Source: Ensifer adhaerens
GTDB taxonomy: Bacteria > Pseudomonadota > Alphaproteobacteria > Rhizobiales > Rhizobiaceae
Length of the DNA: 64,000 nucleotides
Assembly (NCBI RefSeq): GCF_000697965.2
Contig: NZ_CP015881.1
Location: 310,001 to 374,000 of the forward strand
Direction: 5' to 3'
The number at the start of each line of letters is the position of its first letter. Within the stretch, counting starts at the first letter, position 1. A model generated the notes under the pieces. That model was not told the DNA's origin, did not search any database, and saw only the letters and a list, made by a program, of their open reading frames with translations. The translations under genes were made by a program, and so were the position numbers. This document shows positions 26,563-35,180 of this stretch, piece after piece.

Positions 26563-28128
26563 TCACTGTGCCGGCTGGCTCTCAGCCGGCAGCACGGCCG
26601 CAGGCGAACCGGGCGCGGGCTGCACGGTGCTTTCCACCGGTGGCACCGGTGAGCGCGTGCGCAGCGTCTCGGCGCGATGGCGGCCGACCGAAACCCAGAA
26701 CAGCGCGACGAGGGCGACAATCGTCACGGTCACGGTGACATAGCGGATCCAGGTCGGGGCGTGGCCGCCGGGGTCGATGTGCTTCTCGTCGATCTCGCGC
26801 TTGCGGGTGATCGCAGCCGAATAGAAGACGATCGTCGAGATCACGAAGATCAGCGACCAGCGCGTCTGCTCGCCATCGGAACCGATCAGCGCAACGAGGC
26901 TATAGATCGCGGCCGCGAGGCCGATGATGACGTACCAGTTGTAGGTGCTTGCCGGCATCTTCTTATAGCCGAGCACCTTGATGGAGATCGCCGAGTAGAT
27001 ATAGGGCAGCAGCGTCATGATCACTGCGATCGAGGCGATCTTGCCGAACTGCTCGCTGGCGGTCGGCGACATCGTGGCGAAGACCTGCACAGTCATGATC
27101 ACGGCAACGATCGCAAGGCCGGCCGAAGGCACGCCCTTGGAATTGACCTTGGCGAAGATCGAGCCGAAGAGGCCGTCATCGGCGGCGGCCTTTGCCGTCT
27201 GACCGACGAGCAGCGTCCAGCCTGCAAGCGAGCCCAGGCAGCCGAGTGCGGCGCAGATCGCAACGACGGCACCTGCTGTATCGCCGAGCGCCAACCGCGC
27301 GGCGTCTGCGAAAGGTGCCGAAGACGCGATCAGCTCCTTGTTCGGGATCATGCCCATGATCACCGTCGACGACAGGATATAGGCAACGGCCGCGAGAATG
27401 ACGCCGCCGACGGTTGCGATCGGCACGTTGCGCTGCGGGTCGCGCACGACGCCCGCCGAGACCGACGCGCTTTCGACACCGATGAAGGCCCAGAGCGTGA
27501 AGTTGAGCGTCGCCATGATCGCCGCCCAGCTGTCCTTGCCCGATACGTTCCAGCCCTCGGAGAAGGTCGCCGGCGAGAACCAGAACCAGCCGAAGATCGC
27601 CATGCCGAGGATCGGCACCAGCGCGAAGGAGGTGGTGAAGGATTGCAGCCGTCCGACAACGTTCGGGCCGAGGATGTTGGCGTAGGTGAAGAACCAGATC
27701 AGCGCCACCTGCGCCAGCGCCGAGACCAGCGGGTCGCGCAACATCGGGAAGAAGGCCGTGAGGTAGCCGAGACCGGCGACCGCAAGGCCGACGTTACCAA
27801 CCACATTGGCGAGCCAGTAGATCAGGTTGGTCTGGTAACCCATGTAGTCGCCGAAGGCCTTGCGCGTGTAGGCGTAAGGCCCGCCGGCGGCGGGATCGAT
27901 CGCCGCGAGCTTGGCGAAGGTCAAAGCCAGCGCGATCGCGCCGGCGATCGTGATCAGCCATCCGAAGACGGCGATGGAGCCGACTGCGGCAAGGTTTGCC
28001 GGCAGCATGAAGACGCCGGAGCCCATCATGTTGCCCGCGACCATCAGGGTCGCGGGCACGAGGCCGATCTTGGCGGATTCCGCGACGCCCGCGGATGTGG
28101 TTTTGGAAGCCGTATCGACAGCAGCCAT
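26563..28128 (-). CDS. adiC: Arginine:agmatine antiporter
   Basis: The 521-residue APC-superfamily transporter aligns by eye with E. coli AdiC over its whole core: GLVPATLMVAGNMMGSGVF, GGPYAYTRKAFG, TLNFTLWAFIGVESASV, GMIPNKELIASSAPFADAA and GWTLLVGQTAKAAADDGLF. It should exchange extracellular arginine for agmatine, exporting a proton equivalent during acid stress. About 50 extra residues follow the last helices, with a final membrane segment and a Pro-rich tail absent from AdiC. GGAG lies eight bases before ATG. It is 22 bases downstream of the decarboxylase gene, so an operon is clear. Confidence 0.92.
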   Translation of the reverse strand: MAAVDTASKTTSAGVAESAKIGLVPATLMVAGNMMGSGVFMLPANLAAVGSIAVFGWLITIAGAIALALTFAKLAAIDPAAGGPYAYTRKAFGDYMGYQTNLIYWLANVVGNVGLAVAGLGYLTAFFPMLRDPLVSALAQVALIWFFTYANILGPNVVGRLQSFTTSFALVPILGMAIFGWFWFSPATFSEGWNVSGKDSWAAIMATLNFTLWAFIGVESASVSAGVVRDPQRNVPIATVGGVILAAVAYILSSTVIMGMIPNKELIASSAPFADAARLALGDTAGAVVAICAALGCLGSLAGWTLLVGQTAKAAADDGLFGSIFAKVNSKGVPSAGLAIVAVIMTVQVFATMSPTASEQFGKIASIAVIMTLLPYIYSAISIKVLGYKKMPASTYNWYVIIGLAAAIYSLVALIGSDGEQTRWSLIFVISTIVFYSAAITRKREIDEKHIDPGGHAPTWIRYVTVTVTIVALVALFWVSVGRHRAETLRTRSPVPPVESTVQPAPGSPAAVLPAESQPAQ

Positions 28129-28150
28129 TGTTCTCGCTCCTGAAGCCGGG

Positions 28151-30451
28151 TCAGCGGGTCAACACATAGACGCGGTAGAGGCCGTCCTCGACCTCCACCC
28201 CGTGCGTGTCATGGGTGAAGCCCGGGAACCGGAGATCATAGGCCTCGAGCGCCTTGAGGTAGCCGAGGACCGGACCATCGGCAGGCCCGGCGTTTTCGCC
28301 CGGCATGAGAAGCGGGATGCCGGGCGGATAGGGCACGACGCCCGTTGCGACCGTGCGGCCGGCCAGATGGTCGAGCGTCACCTGTTCCACCTCGCCGCGC
28401 ACCAGCCGCTCATAGGCGCGCACCGGGCTCAGGTCCGGATGTGGCAGGACAGAGAAGCCGGCGGCCATGGAGGCGGTGGTCTTCAGTTGGTCCATCGCCT
28501 GGAACATTGTGTCGGCGAGATCCTTGAGACCCATGCCGGCGTAACGTTCCGGGTGGTCCTCGATCAGCGACGGGATGGCCACTTCGAGCGTGAGGTTGGC
28601 GTCGTAGTCGCGCTTGAAGTCGCAAAGCGCGCTGACAAGCGAGCCCCATTTGCCCTTGGTGATGCCGAGCGAGAAGAGGAAGAGGATGGTGAAGTCGGTC
28701 GTCTTCTCGACAACGATGCCGCGGGCATCGAGATAGGCGGTGACGAGGCTTGCGGGGATGCCCACCGGCATCAGCCCGCCGCCGGGCGCAACACCCGGTG
28801 TGACGATCGAGACCTTGATCGGATCGAGCATGCAATAGCCGTCCTCGATCTCGCCGAAGCCGTGCCACGCTGCCCCGGGCTTCAGCACCCAGCAGGACGG
28901 ATCGGTCGCGAGGGATTCCGGCGAGGCTTCATGGAAGGGGCTTGTGCGGCCGGTTTTCGGGTCGCGCACCGTATCCGGCTGCCAGCAATCGAAGAACCAG
29001 TCGCCGCGCTCTGCCGCGTCGTTGGCCAGCCGCGACATCATCAGGCGGAACGCCACGGCTTCCTCGATCGACTCGTTGGTGAGCGCCGCGCCGCCGGGCC
29101 CGTCCATCATCGCCGCCGAGACGTCGTTCGAGGCAATGATCGCGTAGTTCGGCGAGGTCGAGGCGTGCATCATGAACGTCTCGTTGAAAATGCCATGCGG
29201 GATCGGCTTGCGGCCGTCGCGTACGTGAATGAAGGACGCCTGAGAAAGGGCCGCCAGCAGCTTGTGCGTCGACTGGGTGGCAAAGACCGTCGGCTTGTCG
29301 GCCGTATGCGCCTTCGGATCACCGTGCATTGCGTGGCGGTCGCGATAGATCGGGTTGAAGCGGGCGTAGCCGTACCAGGCCTCGTCGAAATGCAGGCGGT
29401 CGACGCTGGCGCCGAGCAGTTCCTCGACGCGGGTTACGTTGTAGCAAAGACCGTCATAGGTCGAGTTGGTGATGATGGCGTGCTTTGGCTCCTTGTCCGA
29501 AAGGTCCGCGGCAAGCGGGTTCTGGTCGATCGCCTTGCGGATCGCGACCGCGGTCAGCCGTTCCGGCGGGATCGGCCCGATGATGCCGTAGTGGTTCCGG
29601 GTCGGCACCAGATAGGTCGGCACGGCGCCCGACATGGTCATCGCGTGTTCGGCCGACTTGTGGCAATTGCGGTCGCACAGCGCGATCTGGTCGCGGCTGA
29701 CGCTCGCCATCAGGATGACGCGGTTGGAGGTCGAGGAGCCGTTGGTGACGTGATAGCTGCGGTGCGAGCCGAAGACGCGGGCAGCGTATTTTTCACTGGC
29801 GCCGATCGGGCCGGAATGGTCGAGCAGAGATCCGAGTTCACCGACCGAGATCGAGAGATCCGAGCGCAGCAGCGGTTCGCCGAAGAACTCGAAGAAGGCG
29901 CGGCCGGGCGGCGACTTCAGGAAACCCGTGCCGCCGGTGTGTCCGGGCGTGTGCCAGGAATATTCGTGCACTTGGGAGAACTGGGCGAGCGCCTTGAACA
30001 TCGGCGGCAGCACGGTCGAACGATAGCGCTCGATTGCCGCCTGGATACGGCCGCCGACGAAGTCCATCGTGTCTTCGAGCATCCAGACGAAATCGTCGAC
30101 CTTCGCCATGATATCGGCCGGAACCGACGAGGCGACGCTGCGGTCGGCGAGCAGCAGCAGCGGAACGGTGCCGTTGCGCTTGCGCAGCGCCTCGACGACG
30201 CCGATCGATTGTTCGTGGCCGTCCGACCCGAGATCCCAGTCGACCAATACGCATTGGAGAGCGGGGTCCGACCGGATCACCGCGATGCCGTCATCGGCGC
30301 TTTCTGCGGTCACCACCTCGATCTGGCGGCGCTCCAGTTCCGCGATCAGCGACCGGACGGCGCGGCCGGCCGCACTTTCCTCGCTGATTTCGTCATCCAG
30401 GACGAGTGCTTTCATGCCGAGACGGCGGTGACCCCTGTTTAACATGCTCAT
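28151..30451 (-). CDS. adiA: Biodegradative arginine decarboxylase
   Basis: The 766-residue PLP enzyme has a receiver-like N-terminal wing domain (MKALVLDDE onward). A core follows with TPGHTGGTGFLKSPPG, HKSAEHAM, LHFDEAWYGYARFNPIY and the PLP lysine Lys397 in ATQSTHKLLAALSQ. A C-terminal domain contains YPPGIPLLMPGE. Side-by-side reading matches AdiA more closely than LdcC/CadA or SpeC, for example TRNHYGIIGPI and LDPIKVSIVTPG. It consumes a cytoplasmic proton by converting arginine to agmatine. Start ATG 30451 follows GAGAGG. Regulation by acid is expected from the family but is not visible here. Confidence 0.93.
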   Translation of the reverse strand: MSMLNRGHRRLGMKALVLDDEISEESAAGRAVRSLIAELERRQIEVVTAESADDGIAVIRSDPALQCVLVDWDLGSDGHEQSIGVVEALRKRNGTVPLLLLADRSVASSVPADIMAKVDDFVWMLEDTMDFVGGRIQAAIERYRSTVLPPMFKALAQFSQVHEYSWHTPGHTGGTGFLKSPPGRAFFEFFGEPLLRSDLSISVGELGSLLDHSGPIGASEKYAARVFGSHRSYHVTNGSSTSNRVILMASVSRDQIALCDRNCHKSAEHAMTMSGAVPTYLVPTRNHYGIIGPIPPERLTAVAIRKAIDQNPLAADLSDKEPKHAIITNSTYDGLCYNVTRVEELLGASVDRLHFDEAWYGYARFNPIYRDRHAMHGDPKAHTADKPTVFATQSTHKLLAALSQASFIHVRDGRKPIPHGIFNETFMMHASTSPNYAIIASNDVSAAMMDGPGGAALTNESIEEAVAFRLMMSRLANDAAERGDWFFDCWQPDTVRDPKTGRTSPFHEASPESLATDPSCWVLKPGAAWHGFGEIEDGYCMLDPIKVSIVTPGVAPGGGLMPVGIPASLVTAYLDARGIVVEKTTDFTILFLFSLGITKGKWGSLVSALCDFKRDYDANLTLEVAIPSLIEDHPERYAGMGLKDLADTMFQAMDQLKTTASMAAGFSVLPHPDLSPVRAYERLVRGEVEQVTLDHLAGRTVATGVVPYPPGIPLLMPGENAGPADGPVLGYLKALEAYDLRFPGFTHDTHGVEVEDGLYRVYVLTR

Positions 30452-30507
30452 ATCCAATCCTCTCTCTAGTTCGGTGCTAGGTGCAGGTGGGGGTATTCTT
30501 TTTGACG

Positions 30508-31890
30508 TCAGCCAGTGGACGGCTCCTTCCTTTCGACTGACAGGTAGACGGGCAGTGCCACGAGCAGCAGCAGGAGGCACCAGAGGCCCGCCTGAGGTCC
30601 GCTGCCGTAGACCGTCCAAAGCGAAAAGATGAAGGCGACCAGGGCATAAGGCTTGTAGGGGCCAAGGCGGAAGCCGCCCCATTCCCCGTCGCGCGGACGT
30701 GTGAGTGCCAGGAACAGCGCGCCCTCGACGAGGCTGCAGAAGACGTAAGGCACCATGGCTGCGGTGGTCGAAAGGTCGACGGCGAACCTATAGACGACCA
30801 TCAGTCCCGACACGCCCGAGGTCTGCAGAACGAGAAGGGCCGAAGCAAGTAGCATCGACAGGACGATATCCCACTGCGGCACGCCACGGCTGGAAAGGCG
30901 CCCGAAAACTGGAGGGAACAGCCCATCGCGGGCCGCTGCCATCGGCACCTGAGCCATCAGCAGCGTCCAGCCGTTGAGCGCGCCGATCGACGAAAGAACG
31001 ACGGCGGCCGCAACCAGCGTGCTCCCCCACCAGCCCCACATCATGAAGGCCGCATCGGAGAAGGGAGCGGCGGAACGCGCAAGCGTTTCGCGCGGGACCG
31101 TGCCCATGACCACGAGCGTGCCTAGGATGAAGATGAGGCCGCAGCAGAGCGTGCCGAGCACGGTCGCCCGCGGGATCGTGCGTTTCGGATCGTCGACATC
31201 GCCGGCCGGAACGGTGGCAGACTCGATGCCGAGAAAGGCGAACATCGTCAACGGTGCGGTCGCGGAGATCAGACCGAGCATGGACAGCCCGCTCGGGTTG
31301 ATGGGTGTCAGGTTCTGCGGCTCGATCCAGAAGAGGCCGAGAAGCGCAATCGCGATGAAGGGAAGGAGTTTCAATCCGACGGTCACGATCTGGAAACGCC
31401 CGGCGCTCCTGACGCCGAACATGTTGATGGCGGCAACCAGCCACATGGCGGCGAGCGAAACCGCCGTGAAGCCGCCCGGCATATGCTGAAGGTTCGGGAA
31501 GAACACGCCGAGATAACCGGTGAAGGCCATGGCGATCGCCGGCAGCGACGCCCAGATCGAGATCCAGTAGGCCCAGGCGACCAGAAAGCCGGCAAACGGA
31601 CCGAAAGCCATGCGACTGTAGGCGTAGGGGCCGCCGGTCGCGGGCCTGACGCCTGCGAGCCGCGCAAACACAAGGCCGAGGCACATGGCGGCAACCGCCA
31701 TGCAGACCCAGCCGACGAGGGCTGCGGCGCCGTAGGGCGCGAGTGCGGCGGGAGAGAGATAGAAGCCGGAGCCGATGATGTTGCCGACGACGAGCGCGGA
31801 GCAAGCCCAGATGCCGAGGCTCGGCCGTGTCGCCATTTCGGGCGTCGTCTGCTGAGACCTGCCTGAGGTTGCATCAAGCGGCTTCGTCAT
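30508..31890 (-). CDS. APC-family amino-acid/polyamine antiporter (second, AdiC/YjeH-related)
   Basis: The 460-residue, 12-helix transporter has NIIGSGFYLSPAALAPYG in helix 1, GGPYAYSRMAFGP, MFAFLGIESATVPAGDVDDP in helix 6 and GWTLLMAQVPMAAARDGLFP. It is related to the adiC product but clearly more divergent. It opens the three-gene operon, 56 bases before the decarboxylase. It may import a related basic amino acid, or exchange other polyamines. Which of the two antiporters is the true partner of the decarboxylase cannot be proved here, although the 26563-28128 gene matches AdiC better. Confidence 0.88.
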   Translation of the reverse strand: MTKPLDATSGRSQQTTPEMATRPSLGIWACSALVVGNIIGSGFYLSPAALAPYGAAALVGWVCMAVAAMCLGLVFARLAGVRPATGGPYAYSRMAFGPFAGFLVAWAYWISIWASLPAIAMAFTGYLGVFFPNLQHMPGGFTAVSLAAMWLVAAINMFGVRSAGRFQIVTVGLKLLPFIAIALLGLFWIEPQNLTPINPSGLSMLGLISATAPLTMFAFLGIESATVPAGDVDDPKRTIPRATVLGTLCCGLIFILGTLVVMGTVPRETLARSAAPFSDAAFMMWGWWGSTLVAAAVVLSSIGALNGWTLLMAQVPMAAARDGLFPPVFGRLSSRGVPQWDIVLSMLLASALLVLQTSGVSGLMVVYRFAVDLSTTAAMVPYVFCSLVEGALFLALTRPRDGEWGGFRLGPYKPYALVAFIFSLWTVYGSGPQAGLWCLLLLLVALPVYLSVERKEPSTG

Positions 31891-32178
31891 GGATGGGAGG
31901 CTCCCTTGCCAAAGACGAGGCGAACTTATGAACTGTTTCTTATGGTTGCAACTGCTTTATTTTACTCGACTATCAGTCGCCGCGCTGACCCATGGGTCCA
32001 TGCGGAAAAGTCTCATTCGGCTCATAGCTCCACGACCGACCGCGAAGGGCGGCGTTGCAGGCTTCTCATGAAACTATTCCATTTTTGCGATGCCGTTTTG
32101 CCGCCGATACAGGTAGGGTCGCCTGCGACGAAATGACTGCTTCGCGACCGCGGTGATGGGTGAGGAAAACGGCGAAAA
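31891..32178. promoter_or_regulatory. Divergent promoter region with a 12-bp palindrome
   Basis: This gap separates the acid-resistance operon from the DmpA-type peptidase gene. It contains the perfect palindrome GACCCATGGGTC at 31987-31998, about 100 bases upstream of the antiporter gene and 180 upstream of the peptidase. No small gene is supportable. Confidence 0.45.
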
Positions 32179-33237
32179 ATGACAAATATCAAGCGTTTAC
32201 GGCTTCGCGACATCGGTTTCCACCCGGGTGCTTACGAACCCGGACCGCTCAATGCGATCACTGATGTGATGGGTGTCGCGGTCGGCCATGCCACCGTTGT
32301 CGAGGCCGACTGCATCCGCACCGGCGCCACCGCCATCCTGCCTCATGACGGCAACCTGTTTCAGGACAAGGTGCCGGCCGGCTTCGCCGTGCTCAACGGC
32401 TTCGGCAAGTTTGCGGGCTCCACCCAGGTAGAGGAGCTCGGCGAGCTGGAAACGCCCGTCGTTCTCACCAACACGCTGGCGACGGGACGCGCCATCGAGG
32501 CCGTCAATCGCTGGACGCTGGCGCAGCCGGGCAACGAGAAGGTCGTGTCGCTGAACGCGGTCGTCGGCGAGACCAACGACTCCCGCCTCAACGACATCCG
32601 CGCCGGTCGCCCGACGATCGACGAGATCGGCGCTGCCCTTGCCGCCGCGAAGACCGGTGCCGTCGAGGAGGGGGCTGTCGGTGCCGGAACCGGCACGGTG
32701 GCCTTCGGGCTGAAGGGCGGCATCGGTACGAGCTCGCGACTTGTGAAGGCGGCAGGCGAGGTCTTTACGCTCGGCGTGCTCGTCCAATCCAATTATGGCG
32801 GCCGGCTCACCGTCTGCGGTCGTGCCTACGAGGCGCCGGCGGCACACGACCGCGACGGTTCGATCGTCATCGTGATCGCGACCGATGCGCCGCTCTCTTC
32901 CCGCAACCTCAAGCGTCTGGCCGAACGCGCCTTCGGCGGCCTGGCCCGCACCGGCGCCGCGCTCAGCAATGGTTCCGGCGATTATGCGCTCGCCTTCTCG
33001 ACGGCTGCCGCCGTTCGTCGCACCAAGGCGCGCCGGGCCGCGATTGCCGACTATCCCGATCTTCCAAACGACCTAATATCGCCGCTCTTCGAAGCGGCCA
33101 TCGAGGCGACGGAGGAGGCCATCCTCAATTCGCTGACCATGGCCCGCACGACGCATGGTTTCAATGCCGCGAACGGCAAGCCGAGCACGGTCGAGGCGAT
33201 CTCGCTCGAACGGCTTCGCGCGCTCAGCGAACACTGA
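32179..33237 (+). CDS. P1-family (DmpA-type) aminopeptidase
   Basis: The 352-residue protein matches the DmpA/BapA self-processing hydrolases. It has DVMGVAVGHATV, VVGETNDSRLNDI, GGIGTSSR and the processing site Gly227-Ser228 in DRDGSIVIVIATDAPL. After autocleavage Ser228 becomes the N-terminal nucleophile. DmpA hydrolyses L-aminoacyl peptides and also D-alanine amides and esters; relatives cut beta-peptides. There is no signal peptide. It is followed after 71 bases by a D-amino-acid transaminase gene on the same strand, which supports a role with D-residue peptides. Confidence 0.9.
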   Translation: MTNIKRLRLRDIGFHPGAYEPGPLNAITDVMGVAVGHATVVEADCIRTGATAILPHDGNLFQDKVPAGFAVLNGFGKFAGSTQVEELGELETPVVLTNTLATGRAIEAVNRWTLAQPGNEKVVSLNAVVGETNDSRLNDIRAGRPTIDEIGAALAAAKTGAVEEGAVGAGTGTVAFGLKGGIGTSSRLVKAAGEVFTLGVLVQSNYGGRLTVCGRAYEAPAAHDRDGSIVIVIATDAPLSSRNLKRLAERAFGGLARTGAALSNGSGDYALAFSTAAAVRRTKARRAAIADYPDLPNDLISPLFEAAIEATEEAILNSLTMARTTHGFNAANGKPSTVEAISLERLRALSEH

Positions 33238-33308
33238 TTTGTGCCCCTGGATCGCGTTCGGTGTTGCGGTCCATGCGCTTCTGCCAAACCAATTTTTACG
33301 GAGCCTAC

Positions 33309-34169
33309 ATGTCCCAGCCGTCCATCCGCACCGTCTATCTCAACGGCGAGTTTTTGCCCGAGAACGAGGCGCGCCTCTCGATCTTCGATCGCGGCTTCCT
33401 CTTCGGTGATGGCATCTACGAGGTCACCGCCGTGCTTGAGGGCAGGCTGATCGACAGCGCATCGCATATGGCGCGCCTGGAGCGCTGCGCGCGTGAAATC
33501 GATGTGCCTTTGCCGGTATCGACCGACGAGATCGTCGCGATCGAAAAGCGGCTGATCGAAGAGAACGGCCTTGTCGAAGGCATGGTCTATCTGCAGCTCA
33601 CCCGAGGCGCCGAGGACCGGAACTTTCTGTTCTCCGAGGATATCAAGCCGACGCTGGTGCTCTTCACCCAGGCAAAGACGCTGGTGACTGCCCCCATCAA
33701 GGGGCTGTCGGTCAAGACCGTGCCCGACCAGCGCTGGGCGCGCCGCGACATCAAGAGTGTGTGCCTGCTGCCGCAGGTGATCGCCAAGCGCATCGCCAAG
33801 GCTGAAGGCTGCGATGAGGCGTGGATGATCGAGGACGGGTTCGTGACGGAAGGTGCTTCCTCCACCGCCTACATCGTCACCGCGGACAACCGCATCGTCA
33901 CGCGCGGCAACAGCCACAAGACGCTGCCCGGCTGCACCCGGCTCGCCGCTCTCGCGCTCGCCGCCGAACAGGGAATGACGCTGGAAGAACGCCCCTTCAC
34001 GCTCGAAGAGGCGCTCAACGCCCGCGAAGCGTGCCTCACCAGCGCTTCGAACTTCGTTGCGCCGATCACCCGCATCGACGGCAATGCCGTCGGTAGCGGT
34101 GAGCCTGGCCCGGTGGTCAAGCGCCTGCGCGAGCTCTATCTGGAGCGCGCACGACAGACGGCGATCTAG
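33309..34169 (+). CDS. dat: D-amino-acid (D-alanine) transaminase
   Basis: The 286-residue fold-type IV PLP enzyme has FDRGFLFGDGIYEVTAV (residues 26-42), the PLP lysine Lys149 in RRDIKSVCLLPQ, and EGASSTAYIV with the phosphate-binding loop. The D-IKS context and the short length match D-alanine aminotransferase better than branched-chain transaminases. It moves the amino group from D-amino acids to 2-oxoglutarate. ATG 33309 has GGAG seven bases upstream. It probably shares a transcript with the DmpA-type gene. Confidence 0.88.
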   Translation: MSQPSIRTVYLNGEFLPENEARLSIFDRGFLFGDGIYEVTAVLEGRLIDSASHMARLERCAREIDVPLPVSTDEIVAIEKRLIEENGLVEGMVYLQLTRGAEDRNFLFSEDIKPTLVLFTQAKTLVTAPIKGLSVKTVPDQRWARRDIKSVCLLPQVIAKRIAKAEGCDEAWMIEDGFVTEGASSTAYIVTADNRIVTRGNSHKTLPGCTRLAALALAAEQGMTLEERPFTLEEALNAREACLTSASNFVAPITRIDGNAVGSGEPGPVVKRLRELYLERARQTAI

Positions 34170-34188
34170 CTCGCCCGTGTGGGTCAGG

Positions 34189-34208
34189 GCTGTCGCTTAG
34201 GCGACAGC
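34189..34208. repeat. Hairpin spanning the convergent dat/LysR ends
   Basis: GCTGTCGC and GCGACAGC form an 8-bp stem around TTAG, and the LysR stop codon is in the loop. Only TT follows, so it is at best a weak terminator for dat. Confidence 0.45.
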
Positions 34209-35102
34209 TTCCAGGCTCTGCCAGACGCGGCCGACGATCGGGCGGCGGTTTTCCTTGGCGCGATAGAGCCGGATCTCGACACTGACGTCCCAGCGCGGGT
34301 CGGCGGCCCTGACCAGCGAGCCGTTCGCCAGCTCATCCGTCATCAGGCTTTCGGGCACCCAGGCGATGCCCCATCCGGATTCGGCCATGGCTTTCAGCCC
34401 CACCGACATGCTGCCTTCGTGCACCCTTTGCGCCGGCGGTAGCTCGCGCCCGATCAGATCATCCAGAAGCTGGCCGAAGAACGACGATTTTTCGTAGCTC
34501 AGATGCGGGAACGGTTTCGTGCCGCCTTCCAGCCGGTGCAGGGGCTCCCCCGCTTCATTCGCCGCCGAAACGGGGATGATGCGTTCGTGGCCGAGCACGC
34601 GATGTTCGAAGGCCTGCGGGTCGAGCAGGTGCGGGACCTGGGTATGGGCGTAGGTCAGCAGGAAGTCGCATTCGCCGTCGACAAGCGAATTGAGGTTTTC
34701 CTCCATGCTGCCGGAATCGGGGCGAAGTCGGGAGAAGAGCGGCCCGCTCCGGGCGTTGACCCGTGTCATCCATGCGGGAAAGAAGGTGAAGGAGAGCGTG
34801 TGCAGCGCTGTCAGCTTGATGGTGCGGGCGTCGGAGCCTTCCTCCTGCTGCAGATTGCGCCTTGCCTGGTAGAGCTGTTTCAGAGTCTCCTGCGCCACCG
34901 GCACGAATTTCGACCCCGCCTCCGTCAGGCGCGAAGGATAGGTCGCGCGGTCGACGAGCGTGGCGCCGAGCCAGGCCTCCAACTGCCGGATGCGGCGGCT
35001 GAACGCGGACTGGGTGACATGGCGCTCGTCCGCCGCCTTTGAGAAGTTCAGCGTGCTGGCGAGCGCCAGAAAGTCCTCAAGCCATTTGATTTCCACGGGC
35101 AT
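34197..35102 (-). CDS. LysR-family regulator, HypT (YjiE)-like
   Basis: The 301-residue protein has an N-terminal winged helix (EIKWLEDFLALASTLNFSKAA, then SAFSRRIRQLEAWLG) and a LysR substrate-binding domain. The EIKWLEDFL opening and segments such as SMSVGLKAMAESGWGIAWVPE resemble E. coli HypT/YjiE, the hypochlorite-responsive regulator, more than typical LysR proteins. Its position between a D-transaminase and a D-aminopeptidase gene suggests it controls these instead. AGGAG precedes ATG 35102, immediately after a strong hairpin. It probably shares a transcript with the D-aminopeptidase gene 78 bases upstream. Confidence 0.88.
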   Translation of the reverse strand: MPVEIKWLEDFLALASTLNFSKAADERHVTQSAFSRRIRQLEAWLGATLVDRATYPSRLTEAGSKFVPVAQETLKQLYQARRNLQQEEGSDARTIKLTALHTLSFTFFPAWMTRVNARSGPLFSRLRPDSGSMEENLNSLVDGECDFLLTYAHTQVPHLLDPQAFEHRVLGHERIIPVSAANEAGEPLHRLEGGTKPFPHLSYEKSSFFGQLLDDLIGRELPPAQRVHEGSMSVGLKAMAESGWGIAWVPESLMTDELANGSLVRAADPRWDVSVEIRLYRAKENRRPIVGRVWQSLEAVA

Positions 35103-35110
35103 GCACTCCT

Positions 35111-35150
35111 GAAGTCCGGTCCGTCATTCGCCGGCGACCGGACTTCTTTT
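35111..35150 (+). terminator. Strong plus-strand terminator antisense to the LysR leader
   Basis: GAAGTCCGGTC pairs with GACCGGACTTC (11 bp), followed on the plus strand by TTTTG. No plus-strand gene ends nearby; the closest is dat, 940 bases before. On the minus strand the same hairpin ends exactly at the LysR ribosome-binding site. Confidence 0.7.
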
Positions 35151-35180
35151 GTGGCAGCGCCCGCGCGTCATCAAGAAAAA

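Noticed and set aside
26677..30442. Two long plus-strand open frames (26677-28143 and 27911-30442) over adiC and adiA
   Set aside because: Both are antisense shadows of recognisable AdiC and AdiA genes with no credible start signals or family resemblance.
32179..33237. Processing serine of the DmpA-type enzyme at GGIGTSSR
   Set aside because: The DmpA cleavage site precedes a strand reading IVxVxATDAPL, which points to Gly227-Ser228 instead.
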